From: Puccinia triticina
Lineage: Eukaryota > Basidiomycota > Pucciniomycetes > Pucciniales > Pucciniaceae
Length of the DNA stretch: 64,000 nt
Direction of reading: 5' to 3'
Assembly: GCF_026914185.1 (NCBI RefSeq)
Contig: NC_070567.1
Coordinates: forward strand, 3,064,001 to 3,128,000
This document shows, in pieces, positions 11,152 to 22,709 of the stretch (position 1 is the stretch's first letter; every line of letters starts with the position of its first letter). The notes beneath the pieces are model-generated. The model worked only from the letters and a program-made list of their open reading frames with translations, did no database searches and was not told the origin of the DNA. The position numbers and the translations under genes were made by a program.

Positions 11152-11720
11152 TCCGCTTTCACTTCTTCTTTTCTCTTTCTTTCTGGAAACTCTCCTTTTC
11201 TTCTGTTCCATCATTTCCTTTTTTTTTTCCCCACACTTCTTCTCTTTATAAACGAAAAAAACTCTTATATACGATTGTTAACATGCTGAGCCCATCTATC
11301 TTTAGTGTATACAATATCTTCTCTATATCAACCAATGAAAAAAGGTATTCATAGTTGTCTCCGACCTCTCCCTTTCCAAACACGGCTCTCAGATAGAATG
11401 AGAAGGACCATAAAAATTCAATCGAGACTCCATGATTCTACAAAGACTGGAGTACAGTGTAAGACACGCCAACTTACCCAACAATGCTCTAGACAGACAC
11501 CCGAGAATGCAGGAAAAGTAGACGCGCAAGACTCGCTGGTTCACGCCGGCTGAGCACCAATCATCCAAGCCTCCGTGAAAAAAAATCGAGAGCACATCCA
11601 AGCCAACTCAGCAAACCCCCATTCACAAGGACCGACTCCCAGAGCATCGATTCGCCATTACAGCAGCCTCCTTCCTATCTGAGCCTGCCTTCCGCCCAGA
11701 TCGGCGACCACGGGAGAGAC
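11152..11720. other. SEC17 3' flank
   Basis: Pyrimidine-rich and AT-rich 3' UTR-like DNA; no gene or repeat recognised. Confidence 0.5.
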
Positions 11721-11727
11721 CTCGTTG

Positions 11728-12727
11728 AAAGCGCTGCGCTACAGATAGCGCAGCGCAGCGCAAAGCGTAGCGCTTTTTGGCCCGGATGCGCTGCGCTAAT
11801 TTATAGCGTTTTTGGGCTGCGCTTACGCTTTTTGGTCCAAGCTTGTAGCTTTTCCCTTTTTGTAGCCGCTATTTATAGCCAGAAAATAGCGCAAAAGCAC
11901 TACGCTTCCGCTATAAATAGCGCGGTACTTTGAGGCGCTTTTTTTAATGTTATATTTTCTATTAGAGAGAAAAAGAATTGTGAGGGGCAGCACCTAATAT
12001 GTAAGATAAATTCTAGTGGCTAATCATATAAAGGAACTATTTTGATGTTCCAGGATTCTTGTTACTTGCGGCTGATTCAAATTTGGGGTTCTTAAGCGCC
12101 CCATCAATCATTTTATGACAGTCCTTGAAGTTGCCTCCCATCCTGAAATTTTTGCGCAGACACATCTGGCTGCTGATGCAGCACTCAATTGTTTGGACTG
12201 AAAGACTAGACAGACCTGATGAGCACACTGTTGCTGTGCCCAATAGGGTCATCATCTTCGGCGGCTGTAGCAAAATGATCAGAGGAGAAACAGATCACGC
12301 TGAAGTGAAGAACATATTAAGGGTGACAGACTGAGGAAAGGGTGAGGGATGGTGAGTGATCACACCACTGTGGGATGGATGCATTGCATGGGAGGAGCCA
12401 AGGGGCCTATATGTATACCCGCTTGGTAGCCTGTAGCGCTTTGAAGCGCATCACAGCTTTGGCACACTTGTGCTATTGTAGCAAAATGGTTCATGTAGCG
12501 CACTCATAGCGGCAAAAAGCGTTTTCAAGCTGCGCTGCGCTATTTTAGCGCAAAAGCGCAGCGTTTTTGGATGCGCTTGCGCTATTCCCCTTTGGAGCAA
12601 AGTGCTTGTGCGCCATATGTATTTAGCTTTAGCGCAGCGGGTTACAAAGGTCAGTCACGTAGCGGGTGCCCGCTGCGCTGCGCTATAATGAGCGCTTTTT
12701 GTAGCGCAGCGTAGCCTTTCACCGTTG
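11728..12727. mobile_element. hAT-derived deletion element with GCGC-rich ends
   Basis: Both ends consist of about 200-300 bases packed with AGCGCAGCG-type words in inverted relation. The outer ends share GCTGCGCTAC and AGCGCAGCGCAGC in opposite orientation. The unit is flanked by CTCGTTG at 11721-11727 and 12728-12734, a 7-bp direct repeat (8 bp with one mismatch) compatible with the 8-bp duplication of hAT elements. The middle holds a remnant of a hAT C-terminal domain on the minus strand, so this is probably an internally deleted, non-autonomous hAT. Exact termini are uncertain by a few bases. Confidence 0.6.
12037..12273 (-). pseudogene. hAT transposase C-terminal (dimerisation) remnant
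   Basis: The 78-codon minus-strand frame includes VCSSGLSSLSVQTIECCISSQ followed by a Gly-Gly-Asn-Phe-Lys-Asp-Cys stretch. I recall this CSSG-x-SSL-x-V-x-TIE-x-CISS pattern from the C-terminal dimerisation region of fungal hAT transposases; the match is from memory, not a search. Nothing of the RNase H-like catalytic core is left nearby. Confidence 0.5.
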
Positions 12728-12734
12728 CTCGTTG

Positions 12735-13522
12735 GGACTGCGAAAGGACCAGTCAGACACCACCGGATCGCCAAGTGTACTCCGCCGCTTCCGGGCTCCG
12801 GTCGGCACTCGTCGTCGGACAGCGTTGTTCGGGTCGGGGACAGGGCTGGGCAAGCTCCCCGGACAATGTTTCAGCCCCCGCGGTCGGCGGTTAAAGGCGG
12901 TGAGAACCGTTGCGCTGGTCGGGGAATCCAAAGAACGCCCGTGCTTGGCAGCATAATTGTTGTGCAATAATTTAGGCTGCCAAACACGGAAACTTTGAAA
13001 AATCAGGAAAGAACCCATTGGCGTTGCCATTACATCTACAAAGGTGCCGATCATGCCACAAAAAAAGCAATTGCAATGATGTTTAGCAGGTCTTGGTCCT
13101 GCTTAAACCGTGCACTATGTCGAGATAAGCCATCCTCCAGAGCTGACCTCGCTCCCGTAGGCGGATTGCACAGTCACCGTTTCACAAGTTTAGAGGAAGG
13201 AGGGCCATCATAAACCTGGACCAGCAGACAGTCAGCTCTCGAGCCCGGATCCAAGGGAGCCGCACATCAACACATACATGGGTTGTTGCAGTCAAGGGCA
13301 AGAAACAGCTTGCTGGTACATATTCATATCACTACATAAATGCTCACAGATAGAGGCATAAGCTCAGTACATATACGCAAACCAAAGAAGGGCAAGAACA
13401 GACTGTGTTGTGAAAGTAAGCCCCAAAAATGAGAGAGAAAAGAACGACGTTGTGGATGGATATACTTGTGTTCATCGAGTGAGGATGGATATAAAACAAG
13501 ACTGGGGGATGGAGCAAGGGAG
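12735..13522. other. Intergenic, no gene recognised
   Basis: Mixed-composition DNA with short open frames on both strands and no recognisable domain. The right part is downstream of the DUF6593-like gene and may contain its 3' UTR. Confidence 0.4.
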
Positions 13523-16082
13523 TCAAGACAAGTTAACCTTTCTAGAAAAAAGGTTAGAGATGAAGTCGGAAGAGTTAGCAGTAGGAGTGGAAGCGGTAGA
13601 ATCAGGAGGGGGATTCTTCGAGGAGGGCAAGATAGCGGAGCAGGTGCTAAGGCGTTTCCAAGCGGCGTGGTTTTTGCGCGCGATTCGTTTGAGGGGGGAG
13701 TGGGTGTGATTCTTGGGGAGGGAGGGGGAGGGGGAGAAAGCGGCGGAGTAGGTCTGGCAGCAGGAGGAGAGGATGATCTCGACGAAGGAGGAGGCGGAGG
13801 AGCGGACGGAACTAGACTTGCTCCGCACGCTGTCGGTCCGCGCGAGCCGACGACTGCCATAGCTGGTGTTGGTGCTGTCCGACGACGGATTGGTGAGGCT
13901 GGTGGTCCGGCTCAAGCTGTCTTCATCGCTCGACGCGCTCGTCCGTCCACTGCTTCCACGGCGCTCGTCCGCGCGGAACCTGCTCGCGTCAAAACTCGTC
14001 GGCCGACGCTCCCGGGTGCTCAGACTGCTCTCCCGACTCTGGCTTTTCTCCGTGACCATCAGCAGCGTGTTGCGCTTGGACTTCTCGGCAAGCGGGCTCA
14101 GCTCGTTGACACAGATCATGAACGGCTCGGGTCGAGCTCGCTCGTCGAGCTTCTTGGTTGCGTCAGGGTCTTCTGTTTTCGGTGGGTCGTCAGCTGATCG
14201 CTCTTCGTCTTCGTGCGCTTGATCTTGAATGTTTGAGTCATCTTCTTGCTTTGCTTGTTCGGCTTGTGCCTCCTCCTCCTCCTCCTCCCGCTGCTCTTCT
14301 TCTTCTGGAAGGTGATACGGCATGATGGTGTGCTGGTAGTACCCGCTTGATCCTGATGAGAAGTTGGCCATTGAAGCTATCTTGCTGAACGCTACAATAG
14401 CAGAAAAACAATCAATGGAGATGAGGACGAAAAAGGGAAGGAGTAATGTTAACAAACTACCCATAATGTGTCAACTTGGAAGAGAAAGAAGCAGATAAAA
14501 AAGTCAATTACGTCGATGAACGCCGGAGATTAATCGAGACTGTAGCGAGTTGTGTGGCATAGAGGAGTATGAGAAAGGGCCATGAAAAGAGCTTGGTCTG
14601 GGTTCGACTTGAGGCCTAGAGAAAGGAAAGGTACCGAACTTCCTATTGGTGTTGGATGAGGATGTGGTGACTGATTTCGGGAGCAGTCCGTCCAAGGAAG
14701 TCCGGGCCAAATAGATCTTGAGGGAGGTCGATGGGGCTTGTGAAGCCGACGCAGAGAAAGACACGGGCCGACCACCAGCCATGTCTTGACTATTGTAATC
14801 AACCAAGAGGTGGGTTGGTGTGGGTCAGTGGATTGGCAGGGATCATGAGAAGAAGAAGCAATGAAAATGACTGCACCTCATCATGTCTTCCACACGGTAT
14901 TGGTAGAGGTCTTCTCCACACCTCTCGAGATGGTCGCGTTTTATCTGGTCAGCAACGACGGCGGCCCGTTCAAATGCTTCGGGTGTGAGGGCATGGAGCG
15001 AAAGGTAGAGGAAGAGTGGGTCCTCAAGCAGCTTGTGGCCTTGTGCTGCCAAGTCAGATATCACGCTGTTCCCGGTCACTCGGATCTCGTTAGCGTCCTG
15101 CAAAAAAAGTAAATGTGTAGATCGATGGGACATGAATAAAAAGGTTATGAGCGCGTTTGGTACTGGTAGATCTAAATTATAGCGCACCGGTGGGTCATAG
15201 GGACTGAGGAGCGAGCTAGCCTCCGGCCCCGGCGATATTAATCGCCGCGAATGGGCCGGAGAGGCGGGTGGACTTCGGCGCGGCTCGTGATCGGCGGCCC
15301 CTTCAGTGAACCCGAGCAGTGCGAGTATGATCGCAAACTCAAGGCCTATCAAGCAGTTGAGGATTAGTCCCAGAAAGACACGAACATTGTTTATGGACTA
15401 CCCACCCCGTGGATCTTGGAGGCGCTCGATCCGACGGATGTTGAAGTCCAAAAATTGGCAAGATGGCGGGACGCTGGAAGTGCCTGGTCGATAGATTGCA
15501 CAGGGAAAATCTGGGTCTGGTTTTTGACACTTGAGAAAGAAAGAGAGCGTGGAAGTGATGAGTAGATCCAGTAAGGACACTCGGTTGGGGAAGGAACACG
15601 CACCATCCAACATGTATAGCCCCTCTTGCTACCAGGCATCCCGATGATATCCTTCTTCCAGCAAAACTTCAGGATCTTGTCAAACTGGAACGTCCATTCG
15701 AAGTTGATATATCCCGTGTTCTTCAGCTCGATGGTCGTCGATGGATTGGCCAGAGAAATCAACTTGAGCTTGGAGGAGATGTGTTGGAAGACGCCTAATG
15801 ATGCCAGGGTTGAGGCATGGTATAATTCACTCCTAGTCTCGCCAGCCTTTTGGTTTCAAAATAAAACATCCCAGAAGTAAATATTCGTATTTCCAGCTGC
15901 TGGGAGAGCCTTGGATGTGCTCTGGACTTGTTCAGGATCCACTGAGACGGAATATTACTTACTTCAGGCACCCGGAGACAAAAATAAACGGGCTCGCCGG
16001 TGGATTCTTGGATGAGGAATAGCTTATCAGGCTCGCTTGGGGAACGAACAAAGCTGAGAGTGTAAAGATTGCCGTCCAACAT
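13523..16082 (-). CDS. Tubby-C-like (DUF6593-type) domain protein with long disordered tail, seven exons
   Basis: Exons 16082-15959, 15794-15600, 15516-15406, 15345-15188, 15097-14877, 14789-14512 and 14391-13523 total 1956 nt, 651 aa; all phases agree, all introns GT-AG. The N-terminal 150 residues resemble the fungal tubby C-terminal-like/DUF6593 fold: MLDGNLYTLSF, LFLIQESTGEPVYF, FEWTFQFDK, PCAIYRPG, LDFNIRRIE, GLEFAIILALLGF. These scramblase-like beta-barrel domains have no established function in fungi. A helical segment follows in exon 5 (SLHALTPEAFERAAVVADQI), then a Glu-rich and a Ser/Arg-rich low-complexity tail. The start was chosen because the domain begins there; an earlier non-coding exon is possible, and the last exon may hide one more intron. 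Confidence 0.7.
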
Positions 16083-17241
16083 CTCACGAGCAGAGCGAAT
16101 CAAGAACAAGAATAAATCTCTGGAGTGGCTTCAGGACTTCTTCTGCAAATGTGTGTGTTTTCTTCTTGCTCGGACTTCAGGATGGGAGGGGAAAGCTCGC
16201 AAGATGAAAATTTTCTGGTACTTGCCCGGAGCTCCAAAAAGAGAAGGAACCCGAAACAGTGCACGAGAGTCCCAGAGCAGGCCGACGCAAGTGTCCCAAA
16301 AGAACGCTTGAAACCGAGATACGCGACGAGGGACGGAGTCTGAAGGAGGTGATTAGCGCCGAGGTCAGTGTCAAGACTCCCTCAGCACCCGAGGCGGCCG
16401 GAGCTCGGCCCAAGTTCCCAACGGGTGAGGTTCTTGTCTGTCACCCTCGACCTCCTCATGCTTCATCTTCGCTCGGCACGGTGATGAGGCCAGGCCTGCA
16501 CGAATAGACGAAACAAAAATCCACAACACCCACGACAAACCAATCTGGAATCACTTTCAAGACCAGGACCACTATATTCCGGAGTCTGCTCCACAGTTCC
16601 CTAGCGCCTGGAGGCGACGCCGCTCTGACCTAGCGTTAAGTTTCACCACCCGCTGCGCTCCCGGTGATCATACATCATCGGCCCCATCTTGCGGCCTTTT
16701 TTCCAGCATCCATCTCTCTATGCTGTGGCTGTGTGAGGAGGCCATGTGACCAACTACATAGCCCGCCGTTGCAAAACGCCATCCGGATTCCGATGGAAGC
16801 CGCAGCCTGGCGACCTCCCCGACGGGCACCAGCCTGCTGAGCGAAGTGAGAAACAGTACAGGCAACCTGAGGAATAGTGATCTTCATTTCGTATAGGCTT
16901 CCAAGGCTATCGCCAGCCCTGCTGCTTCGGCTAATAGTGTGATCGATCAGAATTGAGTATAAAATCGGACCTTACGAACCGTCTTTGTTTTACCCAACAT
17001 CAGCTCGTTGGCCTGCCTTCAGACTTTGATAGTTGTAGATAAAAGCCACTCGTGATAGCTCACCATCTCCTTTTCGCTGCATGCACAGTTCACTTTCGCC
17101 CGCACTGACACTTTGATAGTTGTAGATAACCGCCACTTGCAGTTCTCTTTCGCCGCTTTACAAATTTGACATCAACTAAAAATCCCAAATTAGTTCTAGT
17201 ACTACCTGGGTCAGAAGTACTTCAAACCCCTCAACAGCAGA
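16083..17241. promoter_or_regulatory. Divergent intergenic region between the DUF6593-like gene and secreted-protein gene 1
   Basis: Contains the promoters of two divergently transcribed genes. No coding sequence recognised. A TATAAA-like element (gagtataaaa) lies near 16955-16965. Confidence 0.4.
17023..17129 (+). repeat. 20-bp direct repeat upstream of secreted-protein gene 1
   Basis: ACTTTGATAGTTGTAGATAA occurs perfectly at 17023-17042 and 17110-17129, each followed two bases later by GCCACT. The copies are 87 bp apart and 113-219 bp upstream of the start codon, a position where transcription-factor sites would be expected. A role in regulation is inference only. Confidence 0.6.
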
Positions 17242-18237
17242 ATGTTTTCAGCCGGTTCAATCTGGAAAATACACGTCGTTTTGGCCATGATTGCCCTCAT
17301 CAGCCTACCAGCCGCTGAGCTTGCCGAAGTCCAACGACATGCCCTTTCACGAAGAAAAAAAGCTGATAAACCACCACTAATGGTCGGTGTCCCAGTCGAG
17401 AATATTCGCTGTGGTGACAGCTGGAAAGCTGCGCCAATACCAGATAGCCCGAAGCTACAAGGTGACCAAATCGGTAAGCTTTCAAATCCCGTGATTGTAC
17501 TTCAACCGGAGGTCGTTCCAGCTCTCACTCTCGACCAACAATCGTTTTGTCTCCAGCTTGCAGAGGATGCGATGGTGTGGGTTACTTTTGCCCGTCGAAT
17601 ACATGTAAATATGGGAGCTTAAAAATCGACGACGTCCCGCATGGCTACTCTCGTAAGTCTCGCTTGTTTGTGGGCCTCGCGGTGAAATATTTGATACTTT
17701 CAAAGATCAATAAATCATTCTCTGTCCATAATTCAATCGTCTTGCCGTCCACCAGTTTCAGACTGGCGCTTTGAAAAATGCACACGGTACCCCAATCCTA
17801 AGGAGATAGACCCCACAACTCGAAATCCCCCACTACCATTTGAAGTGAAAAAATTGTATCCAATTTCAATCTGGGCCCACAATAAAGCCGGATACATGGG
17901 TGCGTAATCCAGTTCTATGGAAAAATAAATATATGAATGGAGTAACTTTGAAGCTTACTCCTCTTGGTTACAAACCTGCGGGCTTTAGTGGTCAGGGGTT
18001 GGGACGAAGAAAAAACTCCACCAGACCAAACAACACGTAATTACATCTGTAAATGGAAAAACTTCAAGGACATTAATAACCAAAGACCTGGTGAGTCCAA
18101 GCTTTGAGTTCTCATGAGCAGCACTAAGTTCTTGTTGCTAAAATTTTCCTATCATGTACAACTTCTTAGCATGCCGTAGATGCATCCGCGGCGACTTCAA
18201 AGAAGATGATGAACCAAAAATCATTCTGCAGAAGTAG
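17242..18237 (+). CDS. Secreted cysteine-rich protein 1 (effector candidate), five exons
   Basis: Exons 17242-17473, 17557-17652, 17762-17899, 17989-18090 and 18170-18237 total 636 nt, 211 aa; every junction is GT-AG and in frame. The N-terminus is a signal peptide (hydrophobic core VVLAMIALISLPAAELA, likely cut near residue 28). A basic SRRKK site follows that could be a Kex2-type cleavage site. Nine cysteines lie in the mature part, four clustered in ACRGCDGVGYFCPSNTCKYG and two in the C-terminal ACRRCIRGDF. No known enzyme family is recognised. Small secreted Cys-rich proteins with several introns are typical of candidate effectors of biotrophic fungi. A defence or structural role cannot be excluded. 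It lies in AT-rich repeat DNA next to a conserved gene. Confidence 0.7.
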
Positions 18238-18407
18238 GGTGATACTATAGTGGGATACCGTGATTCTTTGACTCAAAGCACGAAGAAAGACTTCTCTCAC
18301 ATACAATTTATCTACCCATTCTTGCAAATACAGACACTTGTTCATTTTCCAGGTCATTGTCAGCTGGCTACTATAGCAGAGCCACCATAACACAAAAATT
18401 AAAAGTA

Positions 18408-18454
18408 GTATTACATATGAAAGAGATATTATTACACTCTTACATATGTAATAC
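18408..18454. repeat. Small inverted repeat
   Basis: GTATTACATATG and its complement, with AAAGAG/CTCTT continuing the stem, form a hairpin of about 18 bp. A partly similar ATTACCTATGAAAGAGA copy follows near 18478. It is probably a fragment of a miniature transposon. Confidence 0.55.
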
Positions 18455-19989
18455 CATAGAAATAAACATAAAAAATCATTACCTATGAAAGAGACATTAT
18501 TACTGTCTCTTAAATAAGTAAAAGTCTGAATATTATTTTATATTATTAATCTACGCCTAAATTAACCTAGGGTACCCCACTTACATGTACCCTTAATTCT
18601 CACTGCTTCATTGTGTAATCACCCAATTAGCATTTGCAAGGTACCCTCAAATTGAGCAACCTGTATGCTTGTATACATATGTACATATGCTTATAACACG
18701 TTAACAACCACAAAACTAAAGTGTCATGTTTAGTTTAGAAGATATCCCAACTTAGGTTGAGTTAACTCTAAACCCGCGTGCTGCGCGCTACACCTAAAGA
18801 CGGTGCAGAGCTCTAAAAATGAATGAAACCCCAAAAGGGCTATGTACATGTACATTACAGCACGCCCACCAGGGAAGTAATGACATCAATTCTGCCCCTC
18901 CACGTGAAACACTACACACATTACATAAGCTGTACATATGTAATGATGTCACATGAATGTAAACAGAATGTTCCTGATGCATTAAAACAATTCAATAACT
19001 AATGCATACACAGTACAGACCAATTGGGAAGCACTGTGGCCCATTTGAATAAATATGAGACACGTAACAGCTCATCTGCCCAGATGAGGGAATCCTGAAC
19101 TGTAGGCGCCCACAAATGGCCAGTACATATTCCCAAAGAAGACTAGCTTCTATGGCGCCATCAGCCAGGCTGGAAATCCGCCTGAAGGCGCCCCAAATAG
19201 GCTAGTACATCTTCCCAAAGAAGAATTAGCCCTTGTAGCGTCAACAGCCTGGCCAAAAAGCGCCCACAAGTTGGCCAGTGGCCCTGTAGCTCCCCCAGGC
19301 GCCCCAGAGAGCTGCCACGTGTATTTAAAGGGTCCTCTGGCCGCCCCAGAGAGCCTTTGATCACACCTTTACATACCTACTATAATTTAACTGCCTTCAA
19401 CACAAGCTCAATAGCCTGTTTCTAGTCTGGTAAGTCCCTTAGTAGTTGTTTTTAGCCCCATTTTTCCGCCAGAAACTGTCCAGTGTCCACCCAGCCTTCA
19501 GAATCAGCCTGTTCAAGCGCTTCCAACTGCCCAGTTTGTACCCTGAAGAACCTCAAGACTTTAAGGGCTTTTTACTAGTGATTTTAAACCCCTTCTCTTG
19601 AGATTCTCCGCCATTCCTTGCTGGGATTTAAACTAACCCTGTTCACAGGCCCCAGTGTTTACTTCTGAGGGATTAAAATAATGGTGCAAACTCTTGCTAA
19701 TGGGCCATTTTCAAAGATACATTTTGACATGAAGATGTAAATTTGAAACTATACCAAGTCAATTGCTTCTTCAATTAAATAATACAATCTGGAGTACTCT
19801 AAAAAATGCAACCACTACATGTCAAACCGCTATACCATGACTTTGAACCACTATAATTGCATGTAAATTACATCATTTTTGTAGTGATAATGCCATTGAA
19901 TTCCCAAATTTTGATTATCTTGATGGATTATCTGGGAGGTTTTTTGGTCACCCAAGACATTTGGCTGGTAGATGTCACCCAAGAACCTC
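18455..19989. other. AT-rich repeat DNA with a diverged tandem pair
   Basis: No gene seen. Between about 19104 and 19262 a unit of roughly 80 bp, containing TTCCCAAAGAAGA followed by a Cys/Ala-like GCGCC segment, occurs twice with divergence. A TATTTAAAG TATA-like box follows at about 19321, so this may be a decayed LTR; no partner or duplication was found. Confidence 0.4.
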
Positions 19990-21089
19990 ACACCAGGGGA
20001 GATATGTTCCCACTCCCCAGGGAGTGCCAGAGCTGAATTTTATGTGAGTTTTGGTCGGATGTGAGCCTGATGTGGATTAGTAACTCATCCCCAAAATAGT
20101 AAATTGGATGGAGAAGTTAGTGAAAAGTCAGTCCCAATTGATTTGGAAGTCAACACAATGTTGTGTAGAATTCTTTTGTTTTCTATGTACAACTGTAGGA
20201 AGAAATATGATGAAATGATATTTGACCAAAGTCCAACTCATCAATTGCTCCTGTTTACTGATTTTTAAGGATAGCAAAGCAAAATTCCCATTCTCAAAAG
20301 TAATTCCTCCAAAAAAATGGGTTTCTTGTAATTCACATTATATGCCCTGATGTACAAAATTAAACTAAAAGTTGACTTGGTATTATTGGGTTTAGATTTT
20401 TGGAATGTGGTAATGTTGCAGTCATTGAAATTGAAACCCATTTTCTTGGAAATGCGGGAATTAATTTGAATTTGGCTGATAAAAATGACAAAAAACTGTT
20501 TTAATAGGGTGAAAGTCTGAGTTAAGTCAAGGTTGGATTGCGGTGCCAATTCACTTTGGCCATATATCCTGTCCTCCTCACGAAAATGATCTAGTGAATT
20601 TTGTATTTTTTTGCTTTTCAAAATTCACATGTGCACATGCAAGTTAACCTTTTTGCACTTTGCTAATAGTCACCCTGATGTACGCGCGTACATTGAGGTG
20701 GAAATATCACAGGATGGGCCTTTCACAGCCACATGAAAAGTAATTTTTTTGTTTTGAGACGCCAATTGTCCCCCTGATGTACGCGAGTACATGAGGGGGA
20801 AAAAATCGCAGGCTGGGCCTTTCACATCTCCATGGAAAGGACACACTGGTCATGGAGCCAAGAAAGGATTATATTCTGGATGAGTTCTGGATGAATTATA
20901 GATGAGTTCTGGATGATTTTTTGGCAAGTTATGGTTTATTTCAGGATGATTTCCAACTGATTTCCACGCTGACTTCCAGTCTTGTTCATACCTATTCAAT
21001 ATTGCTTTACCAAAGGCCTCCAGCACAGTTATGGAAAAAATTTACGGTAAGGCACTCCCTGGGGAGTGGGAACATATCTCCCCTGGTGT
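19990..21089. mobile_element. 1.1-kb element with 39-bp perfect terminal inverted repeats
   Basis: Positions 19990-20028 and 21051-21089 are exact reverse complements (outer end ACACCAGGGGAGATATGTTC). Outside them the inverted relation continues imperfectly (GGAGGTTTTTT near 19935, AAAAAAACCTCTCC near 21103-21116). No coding sequence over about 118 codons and no transposase domain is visible inside, so it is non-autonomous. A target-site duplication is not evident. Confidence 0.75.
20666..20850. repeat. Tandem pair around a GTACGCGCGTAC-type palindrome
   Basis: CCCTGATGTACGCG[C/A]GTACAT, followed by GAGG..GAAA and GGGCCTTTCACA, occurs twice about 100 bp apart inside the 39-bp-TIR element. 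Each copy is centred on a GTACGC palindrome. Confidence 0.6.
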
Positions 21090-21284
21090 CAACATCTAGC
21101 TTAAAAAAACCTCTCCAATGGAAGGTGCAGGGGACCCTGGCTGCAAGGATCTTTGTGGTAGAAGATTATGAATAATGTTTGCAGGCTTGCAGACAAAGGA
21201 TTTATTTACAACCCCACAAACACAATTAAAATTACAGTTTTTTGCTGTACTCATGGGAGCCCTCACCTAGATTTTTGAGGCAAA

Positions 21285-21400
21285 GCTCCAAAATCATTGA
21301 GGCTCAGGCCAAGAGGGCAACCTCCTAAGCCTCCCCTTTGGAGAAGCTTTGCTCCTCCTCGGAGAGGCTTGTTAAGCTTGTAGCCAAGTGCACAAATGGG
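21285..21400. repeat. Dispersed hairpin repeat (AAGCCTC...GAGGCTT), copy 1
   Basis: A stem AAGCCTCCCC/GGAGAGGCTT encloses TTTGCTCCTCC, preceded by CTCAGGCCAAGA and followed by GTTAAGCTTG. The same arrangement recurs at 60645-60750, and the stem also at 63556-63602. Confidence 0.65.
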
Positions 21401-21758
21401 GTTGATCTACCTATATAATAAGGGGATTCAAAGCTGGCCAATTGCAACTTGCATGCACTTTGGCAAGTACATGTTCAAGGCTGTTCTTGATGACCAACTT
21501 ACAAAAAGATGTTCAAGAAGGCTTAGGGGGCTTATTACAATGTGACCTGCAACTTTGCAACTTGGTGTTCATCCATTTTATGCACCCTCCACAGCTTAGG
21601 TCCCTCCGGGCGCCTTGGTTGGGTAGCGGGGAGGGCTTCCTTGCCCATGGAGGGCTTCAGGAGTCCCTCCCTGTGTCTCACTTTTGCTTCTTCCAGGTTC
21701 AGGTCCGTGTGAAAGTGTTTACCTTCCGCGCAGACCCTAGGCCGGCCTGAACCCCTTT

Positions 21759-21823
21759 GGGGGGGGGGGGGGGGGGTTCCAAGTTGGCCGTGTGTGGGTT
21801 GGGGGGGGGGGGGGTGGGGGGGG
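21759..21823 (+). repeat. G-tract cluster
   Basis: G runs of 18 (21759-21776) and 14 (21801-21814) bases, followed by more Gs to 21823; strong G-quadruplex potential on the plus strand. Confidence 0.85.
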
Positions 21824-22288
21824 CTTTCCACCCCGTGTCCCCCGAGACTCCAAAGACACCCCAGACTTTGTTTTGTGTCTTGGAGCTCAAGAGGAGTGAA
21901 AAAACCCCCAGAGCAGAAGAAAAGGAGCATGCTGGTGGGGGATCAGTGCTAGACCCTTTCAGGTCTATGCATCTCCCCCGTGTGTGCTATGCCAGGGTGG
22001 GTGGGTGGTGTCAAAAAAGAAGAGAAAGTGGGAAGCGTAAAAGATTGGATGCTCAGGTTTGATGGGAGAGGACGGAGCTGGAGAGACAAATAGGGCCCAT
22101 GAGGAACCCTCTATTTGTGTCTTACCCGGCGACCTCATCCCCTCGGGACCATCCTTGGGCCGCTAACACAGCCACATGCCACGTAGGCCTGGCGTCTCTG
22201 TTGCTATTGCTACAGCCCCGGAGGCGCTCACAAAGGCTTGGGCGCCAGTCCCCTAGCCAACTCGTGGCTTGCCTCTTCCTAGGGGCAG

Positions 22289-22709
22289 CAATGGGAAGTT
22301 ATGTTATCCAGTTTGCCTAGACGTCATTCAGTTATCTGGTCCTGTGTGGTGTGAAATCCAACATAAATTGAATGTGTGGGTGTCAAGAGAAAGGTTTAAT
22401 GTTGGTTAAAAATATGGACCCCAATTTATTCCAAGGAAATCCTATTTTTGATGTTAAAACAATGCTTTTGTGACCCAATATCAGTTATCTGGTCTAAGTT
22501 ACCCAGATAACTGATTTTTGGACACAAAAGTGATATTTCAACATCAAAAATAGGAAAATCTTGGAAAAAAAGTGGGACCATACTGTTAATCAACATTTAG
22601 CCTTTCTTTTGACACCCACAAATTCAATTTATGTTGGATTTCACACCCCAGAGGACTGGATAACTAAATCACGCCTAGGCAAACTGGATAACATAACTTC
22701 CCATTGTTG
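22289..22709. mobile_element. Fold-back miniature transposon, about 420 bp
   Basis: The whole unit is one imperfect palindrome. The left arm (from 22289) and right arm (to 22706) share CAATGGGAAGTTATGTTATC and further perfect sequence to about 30 bp, then roughly 170 bp of high similarity. They meet at a centre with two TCAGTTATCTGG-like words near 22490-22515. It is flanked by CTAGGGGCAG (22279-22288) and CTAGGGGTAG (22710-22719), a 10-bp direct repeat with one mismatch. A 9-10-bp duplication fits Mutator-like elements, but no transposase is present to test this. Confidence 0.8.
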
